Below, one piece after another: positions 6,885 to 17,909 of a stretch of DNA of 32,475 nt. The translations under genes and the position numbers were made by a program. The DNA is from Candidatus Rokuibacteriota bacterium (lineage in GTDB: Bacteria > Methylomirabilota > Methylomirabilia > Rokubacteriales > CSP1-6): contig QHSA01000138.1 in the NCBI GenBank assembly GCA_003220315.1, forward strand, positions 1 to 32,475, given 5' to 3'. The notes beneath the pieces were generated by a model, which saw only the letters and a list, made by a program, of their open reading frames with translations, did not search any database and was not told the origin of the DNA. Position 1 is the first letter of the stretch, and every line of letters starts with the position of its first letter.

Positions 6885-7690
6885 GCGCCGGTCCCGAGGA
6901 GCCGGTACGCCGCGAAGAAGAGGAGTGCGGCGACGCCACCGGGGACGAGACTCCCCGACCACCAGAAGAGCCAGCAGTTCCCCGCGCTCAGGAGCGTCAG
7001 GTAGAACGCCGCGCCGACGATCCACTCGACGCTCTTCGGGAGGAGCGGGTCGAGGAGATAGCGCACCACGTATGCCGCCGTCGCGAGGAGAAGGCCCGTG
7101 GCGAAGGACCAGCGGCGCTGGGCGCGGTTGAACAGCGCGCCGCGGAAGAAGCACTCCGCGGCCAGCACGTTCGCCCCGACGTCGTAGGCCAGGGCGGCGA
7201 GGACGAGCCCTCCGCGACCGGCCCTCAGGCGCACACCGAGCGTGAGCGAGGCCGACACGAGGAGGTGTCCGCCGAGAAACGCGCCGAGCAGGACGGCGGC
7301 GAGGACCGCTCGGCCCGGGACCGCGCCCGCGAGGCCGAGCGCCGCGAGGCGACCGGACCGCGCGAGCCACGCGACCCACAGAGGCACGAGGAGATAGCCA
7401 AGCGCGCCCGCGGGGTCGAGCGTGGTGGCCACGGCGGCCGCCACGAGGAGGACGATCGCGACGACACCGGACCTCGTGCGACAGCCGGCCCACGCGAGCG
7501 CGGTCGCGAGCAGGGCGCCCTGGCCGGCGGCGACGCCGACCACCCGCAGCGCTCCTGGCGGGAGCGGTATCCGGTCCGCGAGCAGCAGCCCCGCTGCGAC
7601 CGCGCCCGCGAGCGCCACGAGCAGCCGCGTCGGCGTGTCAGCGAGGAGTGGCCGGGTGCCGGGCCGCCAGGGCCGGTCGAGCGCCCACAT
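6881..7690 (-). CDS. Polytopic membrane protein, CPBP (CAAX-type intramembrane protease)-like
   Basis: 269 residues from ATG 7690, giving a 53-bp overlap with the HD-GYP gene; a GTG at 7618 just after that gene's end is an alternative. There are seven to eight hydrophobic segments. AECFFRGALFNR (178-189) resembles the first CPBP motif (EExxxR followed by FRG), although the normal Glu pair is reduced to one Glu. A late GNCWLFWWSGSLVPGG segment occupies the position of the motif that carries conserved polar residues. CPBP proteins include glutamic intramembrane proteases and non-catalytic relatives; with one Glu missing, activity is uncertain. Its place between a phosphodiesterase and a kinase, with overlapping ends on both sides, suggests a role in signal input or a membrane partner of the kinase. 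Confidence 0.65.
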   Translation of the reverse strand: MWALDRPWRPGTRPLLADTPTRLLVALAGAVAAGLLLADRIPLPPGALRVVGVAAGQGALLATALAWAGCRTRSGVVAIVLLVAAAVATTLDPAGALGYLLVPLWVAWLARSGRLAALGLAGAVPGRAVLAAVLLGAFLGGHLLVSASLTLGVRLRAGRGGLVLAALAYDVGANVLAAECFFRGALFNRAQRRWSFATGLLLATAAYVVRYLLDPLLPKSVEWIVGAAFYLTLLSAGNCWLFWWSGSLVPGGVAALLFFAAYRLLGTGA

Positions 7691-8396
7691 GTAGGTCCGC
7701 CGACGGGCGCGCGCCCGCCAGCTCGACAAAGACCGCCACCACGCGCCCGTCGAGCGTCCGGCCGGCCTGCCTCGCCAGGTACTCGAGCGCGGCGTCGCGG
7801 GGCAGCGCTGCGCGGTACGGGCGATCTGAGGTGAGCGCGTCGTAGACATCGGCCACCGCGACGATGCGCGCGCCGACCGGGATCGCCTCGCCCGTGAGGC
7901 CGTCGGGATAGCCGCTGCCGTCGAGGCGCTCGTGGTGGTGACGGATCGTGAGCGCGCCGGCGGCGAAGAACTCGAACGGCGCGACGATCTGGGCGCCGAT
8001 GAGCGGGTGCTTCCGCATCAGCGCCCACTCTGTGTCGTCGAGCTCGCCGCGCTTGCGCAGCACCGCCTCGGGCACGCCGATCTTCCCGATGTCGTGCAGG
8101 AGCCCGGCCTGGCCGACGATCCCGGCCTCGTGCGGCGGGAGACCGAGCGCGACCGCGACGCTCCGACTCGCGGCGCCGACGCGCTCGGAGTGGCCCCGCG
8201 TGTACGCGTCCTTCGCTTCGAGCGCGTTTGCCAGTCCGAGCAGCGACTGATAGATCGCGCGCTGCAGCTGCTGGTACAGCCGCTTGACGTCCTCGGCGTA
8301 GCAGAGGGCTTGCTGGTAGGCGGCGCTGAGCCGGCGGTAGGCCGCCGTCAGGTCGTCGCCGGACGGAAACGCGACGGGCACTAGCCGCGCTGCCAT
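7638..8396 (-). CDS. HD-GYP domain c-di-GMP phosphodiesterase
   Basis: 252 residues from ATG 8396, overlapping the regulator gene by 16 bp. An N-terminal helical region (to about 50) leads into an HD-GYP domain: RGHS with His69, the metal-binding LLHDIGKIG (His101-Asp102), HHHERLDGSGYPDG (153-166, GYP at 162-164), and VADVYDALTSDRPYR (180-195). All canonical residues are present, so hydrolysis of c-di-GMP to pGpG/GMP is likely. Unlike RpfG, the receiver is not fused but encoded by the gene immediately upstream, as if a two-domain RpfG-type protein had been split. The C-terminus (PALAARHPATPR) is coded within the overlap with the membrane-protein gene and is probably unstructured. Confidence 0.92.
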   Translation of the reverse strand: MAARLVPVAFPSGDDLTAAYRRLSAAYQQALCYAEDVKRLYQQLQRAIYQSLLGLANALEAKDAYTRGHSERVGAASRSVAVALGLPPHEAGIVGQAGLLHDIGKIGVPEAVLRKRGELDDTEWALMRKHPLIGAQIVAPFEFFAAGALTIRHHHERLDGSGYPDGLTGEAIPVGARIVAVADVYDALTSDRPYRAALPRDAALEYLARQAGRTLDGRVVAVFVELAGARPSADLHVGARPALAARHPATPR

Positions 8397-8767
8397 ACGA
8401 TGGTGCACGGGAGGAGCGTCTCGATCAGCCCGAGCAGTCTCACCGGCGAGAAGGGCTTCGTCAGATAGTGATCCGCGCCGGCGGCCAGCCCTCGCGTGAC
8501 GTCGTCGGCCTGCGCCGCCGCCGTCAGCATCACGATCTTCATCGAGGCCAAGCGCGGGTCGCGCCGGAGCTGGGCGCAGACCTCCAGACCGCTCATGTCG
8601 GGCAGGTTCACGTCGAGGAGGACCAGGTCGGGCCGGTGGGTCTCGGCGAGAGCGAGGGCCGTCTCGCCGTCGAGCGCCTCCACGACCTGGATCCGCTCGT
8701 CCTCGAGCGTCACCCGCACGAGCTCGACGATGCTGGCCTCGTCGTCGGCGATCAGGATCGTTGGCAT
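8381..8767 (-). CDS. Receiver-only response regulator
   Basis: 128 residues making a single complete receiver domain: acidic pocket Asp8-Asp9 (ILIADDE), phospho-acceptor Asp52 (LVLLDVNLPDMSG), Thr82 (MLTAAAQ) and Lys104 (LTKPFSP). There is no output domain. The gene overlaps the HD-GYP gene by 16 bp, so the pair probably acts as a split RpfG-like module in which phosphorylation of this protein controls the phosphodiesterase (inference). The start ATG (8767-8765) has no clear Shine-Dalgarno sequence and lies within one arm of a perfect 14-bp inverted repeat, which suggests structural control of translation. About 170 nt without a gene separate it from atpC. Confidence 0.92.
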   Translation of the reverse strand: MPTILIADDEASIVELVRVTLEDERIQVVEALDGETALALAETHRPDLVLLDVNLPDMSGLEVCAQLRRDPRLASMKIVMLTAAAQADDVTRGLAAGADHYLTKPFSPVRLLGLIETLLPCTIVWQRG

Positions 8768-8800
8768 CGCGCCCAGTCAGGCGCAAGCGCGATGCCAACG
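8759..8800 (-). promoter_or_regulatory. Perfect 14-bp inverted repeat sequestering the response-regulator start codon
   Basis: CGTTGGCATCGCGC (8759-8772) and its exact complement GCGCGATGCCAACG (8787-8800) flank a 14-nt loop. In the mRNA the 3' arm contains the ATG and the next two codons of the receiver gene, so folding would bury the initiation site in a GC-rich stem. It could be an RNA switch for the regulator/HD-GYP/kinase operon or a binding site for a dimeric protein. There is no T-run after the stem, so it is not a standard terminator. Confidence 0.6.
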
Positions 8801-8941
8801 GGCTGTGGCTCGGGAGGCGCGGAGTTAGCGAACGCGGGTCCGCCAGGCTGCTCAGCGGAGGAGGCGGAGTGCCCTCGCCGCTGGGCAACCGGCCTGGGTG
8901 TGGGTCTGGCCCCTCAGGAGAACGGTGGAGCTCGCCCGGGG

Positions 8942-9354
8942 TCAGCGCCCCCTGGTGGCGGTCTGGAGGCGGATCATCGCGCGGGCGAGCGCCGCCGTCG
9001 CCCGAGCGTAGTCGACCGCCTCCTCGACGCCTCGTCCCGAGAGGCGGCGCTCCGCCCGCTCGCGCGCGCGCTCGGCGCGTCCGCGGTCGATCTCCTCGGG
9101 CCGCTCGGCCGTGTCGGCGAGAATGATGACCTTGTCGTTCCTGACCTCCGCGAAGCCACCCGACACGGCGAGGTAGTGCTCGTCGCGCCCGGCGCGGTAC
9201 ATGATCTCACCGGTCCCGAGCGTCGTAAGGAACGCGGCATGGCCCGGCAGGACGCCGAAGTATCCCTCGATCCCGGGGACCACGACCTCGTCGGCGGTCT
9301 CGGCGACAACGAGTCGCGTCGGCGTCGCGAGCTCGAGCGTCAGCCGCTCGGCCA

Positions 9355-9355
<1 letters not shown>
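8942..9355 (-). CDS. atpC: ATP synthase F1 epsilon subunit
   Basis: 137 residues from GTG 9355, which shares one base with the atpD stop (TAGTG). The N-terminal beta-sandwich has PGIEGYFGVLPGHAAFLTTLGTGEI (about 27-51) and YLAVSGGFAEVRNDKVIILADTAE (about 60-83), both diagnostic of epsilon. The C-terminal part is the usual helical hairpin, rich in Arg/Ala/Glu. Epsilon sits on the central stalk, couples rotation to the c-ring and can inhibit ATP hydrolysis through its C-terminal helices. It is the last gene of the atpFHAGDC operon. The length is normal. Confidence 0.95.
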
Positions 9356-11657
<2,302 letters not shown>

Positions 11658-11670
11658 GCGCGCCGGCCCG

Positions 11671-13193
<1,523 letters not shown>

Positions 13194-13197
<4 letters not shown>

Positions 13198-13748
13198 CCC
13201 TGTCCCCTCACCAGCCGCTCGCGCAGTCGCGCCAGCTGACCGTCCAGACTTCCGTCCACCCGGAGGCTACCGATCTCGGCGACGAACCCGCCGAGGAGTG
13301 CCTGGTCCACGGCATCTTCGAGCATCACCTGCTTGCCCCCGAGCACCCGGCTCAAGCGGCCCGCCAGCGCCTCGCGCTCACCATCGGCGAGCGGCGTGGC
13401 CGTCCGCACACGCGCCCGGACGCGGCCCGCGGCGGCGTCGACGAGCTCGCGGTACGCGGCGGCGATGCCGGGCAGGCGCTCGGCGCGCCCGTGCGCGGCG
13501 GCGAGCGCCAGGAAGTCGCGTGTGAGGGGCACCACCTCGAGCCGCGCGGCGGCCTCGGCCGCCGCGTTGCGCTTGATCGCCGCGGTGATCCACGGGCGGC
13601 TCAGGAACGCGCGCAGCTCCGGCTCACCGGCGACCAGGTCCGCCACGACGTCGAGGTCGCGCGCGACCACGTCGGCCTGGCCGCGCTCCTGCGCGAGCGC
13701 GAACAACGCCTTCGCGTAGGAGCGGTCGACGCCCTCCGCCACGGCCAC
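13194..13748 (-). CDS. atpH: ATP synthase F1 delta subunit
   Basis: 184 residues from GTG 13748, directly adjoining the atpF stop; a second GTG two codons later is an alternative. The six-helix N-terminal domain begins with [26 protein letters not shown] (family pattern 'YAxALFxxA'). The C-terminal domain has [51 protein letters not shown], the conserved membrane-distal end. Delta joins the peripheral b stalk to the F1 head. Divergence in the middle is normal for this poorly conserved subunit. Confidence 0.95.
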
Positions 13749-14354
13749 CTAGTCGCCGACCCTTGCGATCGCCTCGGCCAGGAGGCGCCGGTGATCCTCG
13801 TCCCGCAGGCTCTTGCGCACGAGCTTCTCGGCCACCGCGGTGGCGAGCTCTGCGACCTCGCGCCGCAGCTCGTCACGCGCGCGCCGGACGTCCGCCTCCA
13901 TCTGCGCCCGCGCGCCGTCGATCAGCCGGTGCGACTCCGCGCGGGCCGCGTCGACGAGCCGCTTGTGCTCCTCCGCCGCCTCCTTCAGGGCCTGAGCGCG
14001 GATCGCGGCCGCCTCGGCGTACGCGGCGCGCAAGCGCGCCTCGTTCTCCTCTTGCTGACGCGCGGCCTCGGCACGCGCGGCTTGCGCCTCCTCGAGCGAC
14101 TTCTGGATGGCCCCGGTCCGCTCCTGCATCTTCGCGAGGAAGGGCTTGTAGAGGAGTCGCTGCAGGATGACGAGCAGGATGACGAAGTTGACGACCTGAA
14201 CGATCAGCGATCTGTCGAGGCTGATCAGGCCGCCCTCGTGTCCGCCTTCGGCCGCCGCCCAGGCGGCGCCGGGTCTCTGGAGCGCCCATCCGACCAGGGC
14301 CAGGGCGACGGCGCACACGACCCCGCCCGTCCAGTCACGTCCACGCTGATACAT
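13749..14354 (-). CDS. atpF: ATP synthase F0 b subunit
   Basis: 201 residues from ATG 14354 with GGGAGAG about 8 nt upstream. An N-terminal hydrophobic segment looks like a signal or extra helix (about 10-33). It is followed by the true membrane anchor LIVQVVNFVILLVILQRLLYKPFL (about 50-73) and a long Ala/Glu/Arg-rich helix (about 75-195) that forms the peripheral stalk. It is the first gene of this operon; atpB (a) and atpE (c) are not next to it, so the membrane rotor genes must lie elsewhere, as known in several bacteria. The extended N-terminus is longer than that of the E. coli protein (156 residues). Confidence 0.93.
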   Translation of the reverse strand: MYQRGRDWTGGVVCAVALALVGWALQRPGAAWAAAEGGHEGGLISLDRSLIVQVVNFVILLVILQRLLYKPFLAKMQERTGAIQKSLEEAQAARAEAARQQEENEARLRAAYAEAAAIRAQALKEAAEEHKRLVDAARAESHRLIDGARAQMEADVRRARDELRREVAELATAVAEKLVRKSLRDEDHRRLLAEAIARVGD

Positions 14355-14399
14355 AAGGAGGCTCTCCCAGGTCTCGTGCCGCTCGCGAAAGGTTTGTGA

Positions 14400-14429
14400 A
14401 AACTATCACGCGACCGCGCCCGATGTCAA
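14400..14429 (-). promoter_or_regulatory. Predicted sigma-70-type promoter of the atp operon
   Basis: On the minus strand TTGACA (14429-14424) is followed after 18 bases by TAGTTT (14405-14400). The -35 is perfect and the -10 partial. It lies in the 91-nt gap between the end of mnmA and the atpF start, leaving a leader of about 40 nt. Confidence 0.55.
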
Positions 14430-14445
14430 TCGCGCATGGGAAGAT

Positions 14446-15528
14446 CTAACGCGCGATCACGCCGCCGCCGATCACGCACTCGCCTCGGTACCAGACCACC
14501 GACTGCCCCGGCGCGATCGCCCGCTGCGGCTCGTCGAACACGACTTCGGCCCTGTCCGCGTCGACCACGCGCACCGTCGCCGGCGCAGGCGCGTGGCTGT
14601 GGCGGATCTTCGCCTCGACGCGCATCGGCGCGCTCGGCGGAGGGCACGCGATGAAGTTCACCGAGCGCGCCACGAGCCGGTCGCGCTCGAGATCGCCCGC
14701 GCCGCCGACCACCACGGTGGCCCGCTCGGGATCGAGGTCGACGACATACAAGGATCGCCCCACGGCGAGGCCGAGCCCCTTCTTCTGCCCGATGGTGTAG
14801 CCGGCGACGCCGCCGTGCATCCCGAGCACCCTCCCCTCGAGGTCGACGATGGGGCCGGAGCGGAACACGCGGGGCTCACGGCGGCGCAGGAAGCCGCGGT
14901 AGTCGTCGTCAGGGACGAAGCAGATCTCCTGGCTCTCGGGCTTGTCCGCCGTCACCAGCCCGAGGCGCCGCGCATGACCCCGCACCTCGTCCTTCGTCAG
15001 CTCGCCGACGGGAAAGCGCGCCGCCTCGAGCTGCGCCTGCGTCAGCGTCCAGAGGAAGTCGGTTTGATCCTTCCGCGAGTCCCTGGCGCGCAGGAGCAGG
15101 TGCCGTCCGGTCGCCGCGTCGCGTGTCACGCGCGCATAGTGGCCCGTCGCGACGGCCGCCGCCTCCCAGGCGCGGGCGCGCCGTAGGAGCGAGCCGAATT
15201 TCAAATCGCTGTTGCACTGAAGGCACGGAACCGGCGTCTCCCCCCGCCGGTACGCATCGGCGAACGGACCGACGACGGCGCGATCGAACTCCCCCTCCAT
15301 GTTGAGGACGTAGTACGGGACGCCGAGCGCGCGGGCGACGGACCGCGCATCGTCCGCCGCCTCCGTTCCGCAGCAGCTCCCGAACCGCTTCGTCGGCTCG
15401 TCGGGCGCGGACCAGGGCGAGACGCGCATGGTGACTCCGACGACCTCGTCGCCCTGCTCGACGAGCAGCGCGGCCGCGACGGAGGAGTCGACGCCCCCGC
15501 TCATCCCGACGACGATTCGCTCGGCCAT
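14446..15528 (-). CDS. mnmA: tRNA-specific 2-thiouridylase MnmA
   Basis: 360 residues from ATG 15528; the longer open frame upstream lies in the parB 3' end and is not homologous. The PP-loop GMSGGVDSSV (8-17) activates the uridine by adenylation. Cys105 in PCLQCNSDLKFG and Cys203 in SQEICFVPDDDY are the catalytic pair that passes the persulfide sulfur. GQKKGLGLAVG is the conserved tail of the central domain. It installs 2-thiouridine at the wobble position of Lys/Glu/Gln tRNAs. It follows parB by 26 nt, probably in the same transcript. The 5-methylaminomethyl genes mnmE/mnmG that often sit in this origin cluster are not here. Confidence 0.95.
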   Translation of the reverse strand: MAERIVVGMSGGVDSSVAAALLVEQGDEVVGVTMRVSPWSAPDEPTKRFGSCCGTEAADDARSVARALGVPYYVLNMEGEFDRAVVGPFADAYRRGETPVPCLQCNSDLKFGSLLRRARAWEAAAVATGHYARVTRDAATGRHLLLRARDSRKDQTDFLWTLTQAQLEAARFPVGELTKDEVRGHARRLGLVTADKPESQEICFVPDDDYRGFLRRREPRVFRSGPIVDLEGRVLGMHGGVAGYTIGQKKGLGLAVGRSLYVVDLDPERATVVVGGAGDLERDRLVARSVNFIACPPPSAPMRVEAKIRHSHAPAPATVRVVDADRAEVVFDEPQRAIAPGQSVVWYRGECVIGGGVIAR

Positions 15529-15554
15529 GCCCCAGAGTGTAGACGCTCTTCGAG

Positions 15555-16409
15555 TCAGTGTCTCGCGCCGAGCAGCTCGGTCAGCCGGTCGAGCTCTTCC
15601 CCCGTCGCGTAGATGACCTCGATCTTGCCCTTGCGCTCGGTGCCGACGATCCGCACGCGCGTCATCAGCGCCCGCTGGAGCCCGGCCTCGAGCGCGGCCA
15701 GCTCCGGGGAGCGCCGCCGCCCCTTCCGCGGCGCGGCGCCGCGCGGGCGGGCCGCCTCCTCGAGCGCGCGAATCGAGTCCTCCGTCGCCCTGACAGACCA
15801 CGCGTGCGCGAGAATGTCGTCGCGCAGCCTGAGCTGGTCCGTCGGGTTCGTCAGCGCGAGCAACGCCCGCGCATGTCCCATCGTGAGCCGGCCCCCGCGC
15901 AGATCCGCCTGGATCTCCTCTGGTAGTCGCAGCAGGCGGAGCGAGTTCGCGATCGAGCTGCGGTCCCGGCCGATGCGCCCGGCAAGCTCCTCCTGCGTCC
16001 AGCCGAACTGGCCGAGGAGCTTTTCGTAGGCCTCGGCCTCATCGATCGGATTCAGGTCTTCGCGGAGCAGGTTCTCGACGAGCGCAAGCTCGAGGCTTTC
16101 GGCATCGGTCGCGTCGCGGACGATCGCCGGGATGCGCTCGAGTCCGGCCTGTCGAGCGGCACGCCAGCGGCGTTCGCCAGCGATGAGCTGATAGCCGACG
16201 CCTCGGCGCCGGACGATGACCGGCTGGATCACGCCCGACGCTCTGATCGACGCGATCAGCTCCTCTAAGGCTTCAGAACTAAAGGATTTCCTGGGCTGAT
16301 CGGGGTTTGCCTCGACCTGGTCAACCGGGATCTCGATCAGGACGTCGTCTGCCCCCGGTGTCGCCGAAAGGAGAGCGCCGAGGCCGCGGCCGAGTCCTCG
16401 CCTATTCAT
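15555..16409 (-). CDS. parB: Chromosome-partitioning protein ParB (CTPase clamp)
   Basis: 284 residues. The N-terminus MNRRGLGRGLGALL is the ParA-stimulating motif. The CTP-binding part has NPDQPRKSF, GVIQPVIVRR, GERRWRAA (about 79-86) and ENLLREDLNPIDEA (about 114-127). The helix-turn-helix WTQEELAGRIGRDRSSIANSLRLLRLP reads parS, and TMGHARALLAL follows. The C-terminal dimerisation segment ends DRLTELL. ParB loads at parS, slides as a CTP clamp and organises the origin. It overlaps parA by 8 bp. Confidence 0.97.
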   Translation of the reverse strand: MNRRGLGRGLGALLSATPGADDVLIEIPVDQVEANPDQPRKSFSSEALEELIASIRASGVIQPVIVRRRGVGYQLIAGERRWRAARQAGLERIPAIVRDATDAESLELALVENLLREDLNPIDEAEAYEKLLGQFGWTQEELAGRIGRDRSSIANSLRLLRLPEEIQADLRGGRLTMGHARALLALTNPTDQLRLRDDILAHAWSVRATEDSIRALEEAARPRGAAPRKGRRRSPELAALEAGLQRALMTRVRIVGTERKGKIEVIYATGEELDRLTELLGARH

Positions 16410-17208
16410 GTCTGAGCACCTCCCCCGTGAGTTCCAGATATGCGACCGACCCGCTCGATCTCAGATCGTGCAGCATCACGGGCTTCCCGTAGCTCGGGGC
16501 CTCAGAGAGCCGCACGTTACGCGGGATTACCGTGTCGAAGATCTCGCCCGGGAAATAGCGGTGCACCTCGTCGCGAATCTGGACCGCCAGGCTCGTCCGG
16601 CCGTCGAACATCGTGAGCACGATGCCCTCGACCGAGAGGCGCGGATTCAGGCGCTCGCGAACGAGCTTGATGGTCTTGAGCAAATGGGTGAGGCCCTCAA
16701 GAGCGTAGAACTCGCACTGCAGAGGCACGAGGACACGATCGGCGGCCGCGAGCGCGTTGATTGTGAGTAGCCCGAGTGACGGGGGGCAGTCGACGATCAC
16801 GTAGTCGTACGCCTCGGCCACGGGCTCGAGCGCAACTCTCAAGCGATACTCCCGCTGGCCGACGGACACCAGCTCGATCTCTGCGCCGACGAGGTCGATG
16901 TCGGACGGAAGTAGCTTCAATTGCGTCAGCGCGGTCTCGCGAACGGCCTTCTCGGTGGGCTCGTTTCCGAGGATGACGTGATAGACGGTCGGGTAGAGCC
17001 CAGACTTTTGAAGTCCTAGCCCGGTCGTGGCGTTGCCCTGGGGATCCAGGTCCACGAGGAGGGTAGGGCGCTCGGCGAGAGCGAAGCCGGCTGCGAGGTT
17101 GACGGCGGTGGTCGTCTTCCCAACGCCGCCCTTCTGATTGACAACCGCGAGGATCCTAGCTATTGGCGCGTTCCACGTACAACATTGCCAATCATATGAC
17201 GTGCCCAC
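16402..17208 (-). CDS. parA: Chromosome-partitioning ATPase ParA (Soj)
   Basis: The deviant Walker A NQKGGVGKTTTAVNLAAG is near the N-terminus, LLVDLDPQGNATTGLG follows, and VIVDCPPSLGLLTINAL carries Walker B, all classic ParA. The dimeric ATPase moves ParB-parS complexes across the nucleoid. The start is a problem: the family opening 'MARILAVVNQKGG' is coded here with ATA (17163-17161) where Met is expected. The only in-frame standard starts are GTG 17208 (used here, 268 residues) and TTG 17259 (overlapping the rsmG stop as TTGA). Starting at the ATA would give 253 residues, the usual Soj size. Two parS-like sites lie in this 5' stretch, so ParB may autoregulate. The function is certain; the start is not. 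Confidence 0.93.
   Translation of the reverse strand: MGTSYDWQCCTWNAPIARILAVVNQKGGVGKTTTAVNLAAGFALAERPTLLVDLDPQGNATTGLGLQKSGLYPTVYHVILGNEPTEKAVRETALTQLKLLPSDIDLVGAEIELVSVGQREYRLRVALEPVAEAYDYVIVDCPPSLGLLTINALAAADRVLVPLQCEFYALEGLTHLLKTIKLVRERLNPRLSVEGIVLTMFDGRTSLAVQIRDEVHRYFPGEIFDTVIPRNVRLSEAPSYGKPVMLHDLRSSGSVAYLELTGEVLRHE
17169..17184. promoter_or_regulatory. parS-like site 1
   Basis: CGTTCCACGTACAACA matches the bacterial parS consensus TGTTYCACGTGRAACA at 13 of 16 positions. It lies just before the conserved start region of parA. Sites this close to parAB are common, but three mismatches leave ParB binding unproven. Confidence 0.4.
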
Positions 17209-17214
17209 GCGTAG

Positions 17215-17230
17215 TGTTCCACGACGAACA
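17215..17230. promoter_or_regulatory. parS-like site 2
   Basis: TGTTCCACGACGAACA matches the parS consensus at 14 of 16 positions, 46 bp from the first site. On the minus strand a perfect TTGACA (17237-17232) lies next to it, so a bound ParB dimer could block transcription of parAB. Confidence 0.5.
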
Positions 17231-17255
17231 TTGTCAAGGGAGGGCGCTATTCGGG

Positions 17256-17876
17256 TCAAGAATTTCGGAAGACCGCAAACCTCCGGACCGGCCGTCCTTT
17301 GCCGGCGTCGACTGTCACCCAGTCCCCGATCGGCAGCGGCCGAGGCTTCGGCGGACCGGAGGCAACGACAACGCCGCCTGGTCTCACGACGAGCCGCGAG
17401 GCGATCGGCAGGAGATCCCCCGGGTCGCCGGCGCAGCGCATGACCACGGCGTCGAACCCTCCCTCGAGCTCGTCCATGGCGTCCTCGACCCGTCGGCCGA
17501 CGACGCGCGCATGCTCGAGCCCGAGCTCTCGTATCACGCTCGCGAGGAACGAGACGCGCTTCCTACGCGACTCGACGAGAACGAGCTGGACCTCATTCAA
17601 GACGATCTTGAGCGGGATCCCAGGAAGGCCCGCGCCCGAGCCGAGATCGAGCAGCGTGCGGAGCGGGAAGGGGAGCACCGGGAGGAAGAGCAGGCTGTCG
17701 AGCAACAGATTCTCGACGATCCATCCCGGCTCCGTTGAGCCGACAAGCCGTTGTGATTTTTGCCATTTCAGTAATAAATCCAGATACTTGGTTAATCTGG
17801 TAAACTCGAGGCGAGTCAGCGGCCGGTGGAGTATTTCGTGAGCTCCGTCGGCCAAACGCGCGCGCGGATCGATCAC
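17256..17876 (-). CDS. rsmG: 16S rRNA (guanine-527-N7) methyltransferase RsmG (GidB)
   Basis: 206 residues from GTG 17876. The opening helix region LEFTRLTKYLDLLLKWQKSQRLVGSTEP and ENLLLDSLLFLP are followed by the SAM motif LLDLGSGAGLPGIPLKI (about 75-91). Later come VESRRKRVSFL, the acidic VEDAM segment and FDAVVMRC (the usual 'DVVxxRA' position). It methylates G527 of 16S rRNA using SAM, and loss gives low-level streptomycin resistance in known bacteria. Its stop overlaps a possible TTG start of parA. It follows yidC by 33 nt. In many genomes mnmE and mnmG stand between yidC and rsmG, but not here. Confidence 0.95.
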   Translation of the reverse strand: MIDPRARLADGAHEILHRPLTRLEFTRLTKYLDLLLKWQKSQRLVGSTEPGWIVENLLLDSLLFLPVLPFPLRTLLDLGSGAGLPGIPLKIVLNEVQLVLVESRRKRVSFLASVIRELGLEHARVVGRRVEDAMDELEGGFDAVVMRCAGDPGDLLPIASRLVVRPGGVVVASGPPKPRPLPIGDWVTVDAGKGRPVRRFAVFRNS

Positions 17877-17909
17877 GGACCGGAGTGGGCAGCGCCAGAG
17901 GGCGCCGGA

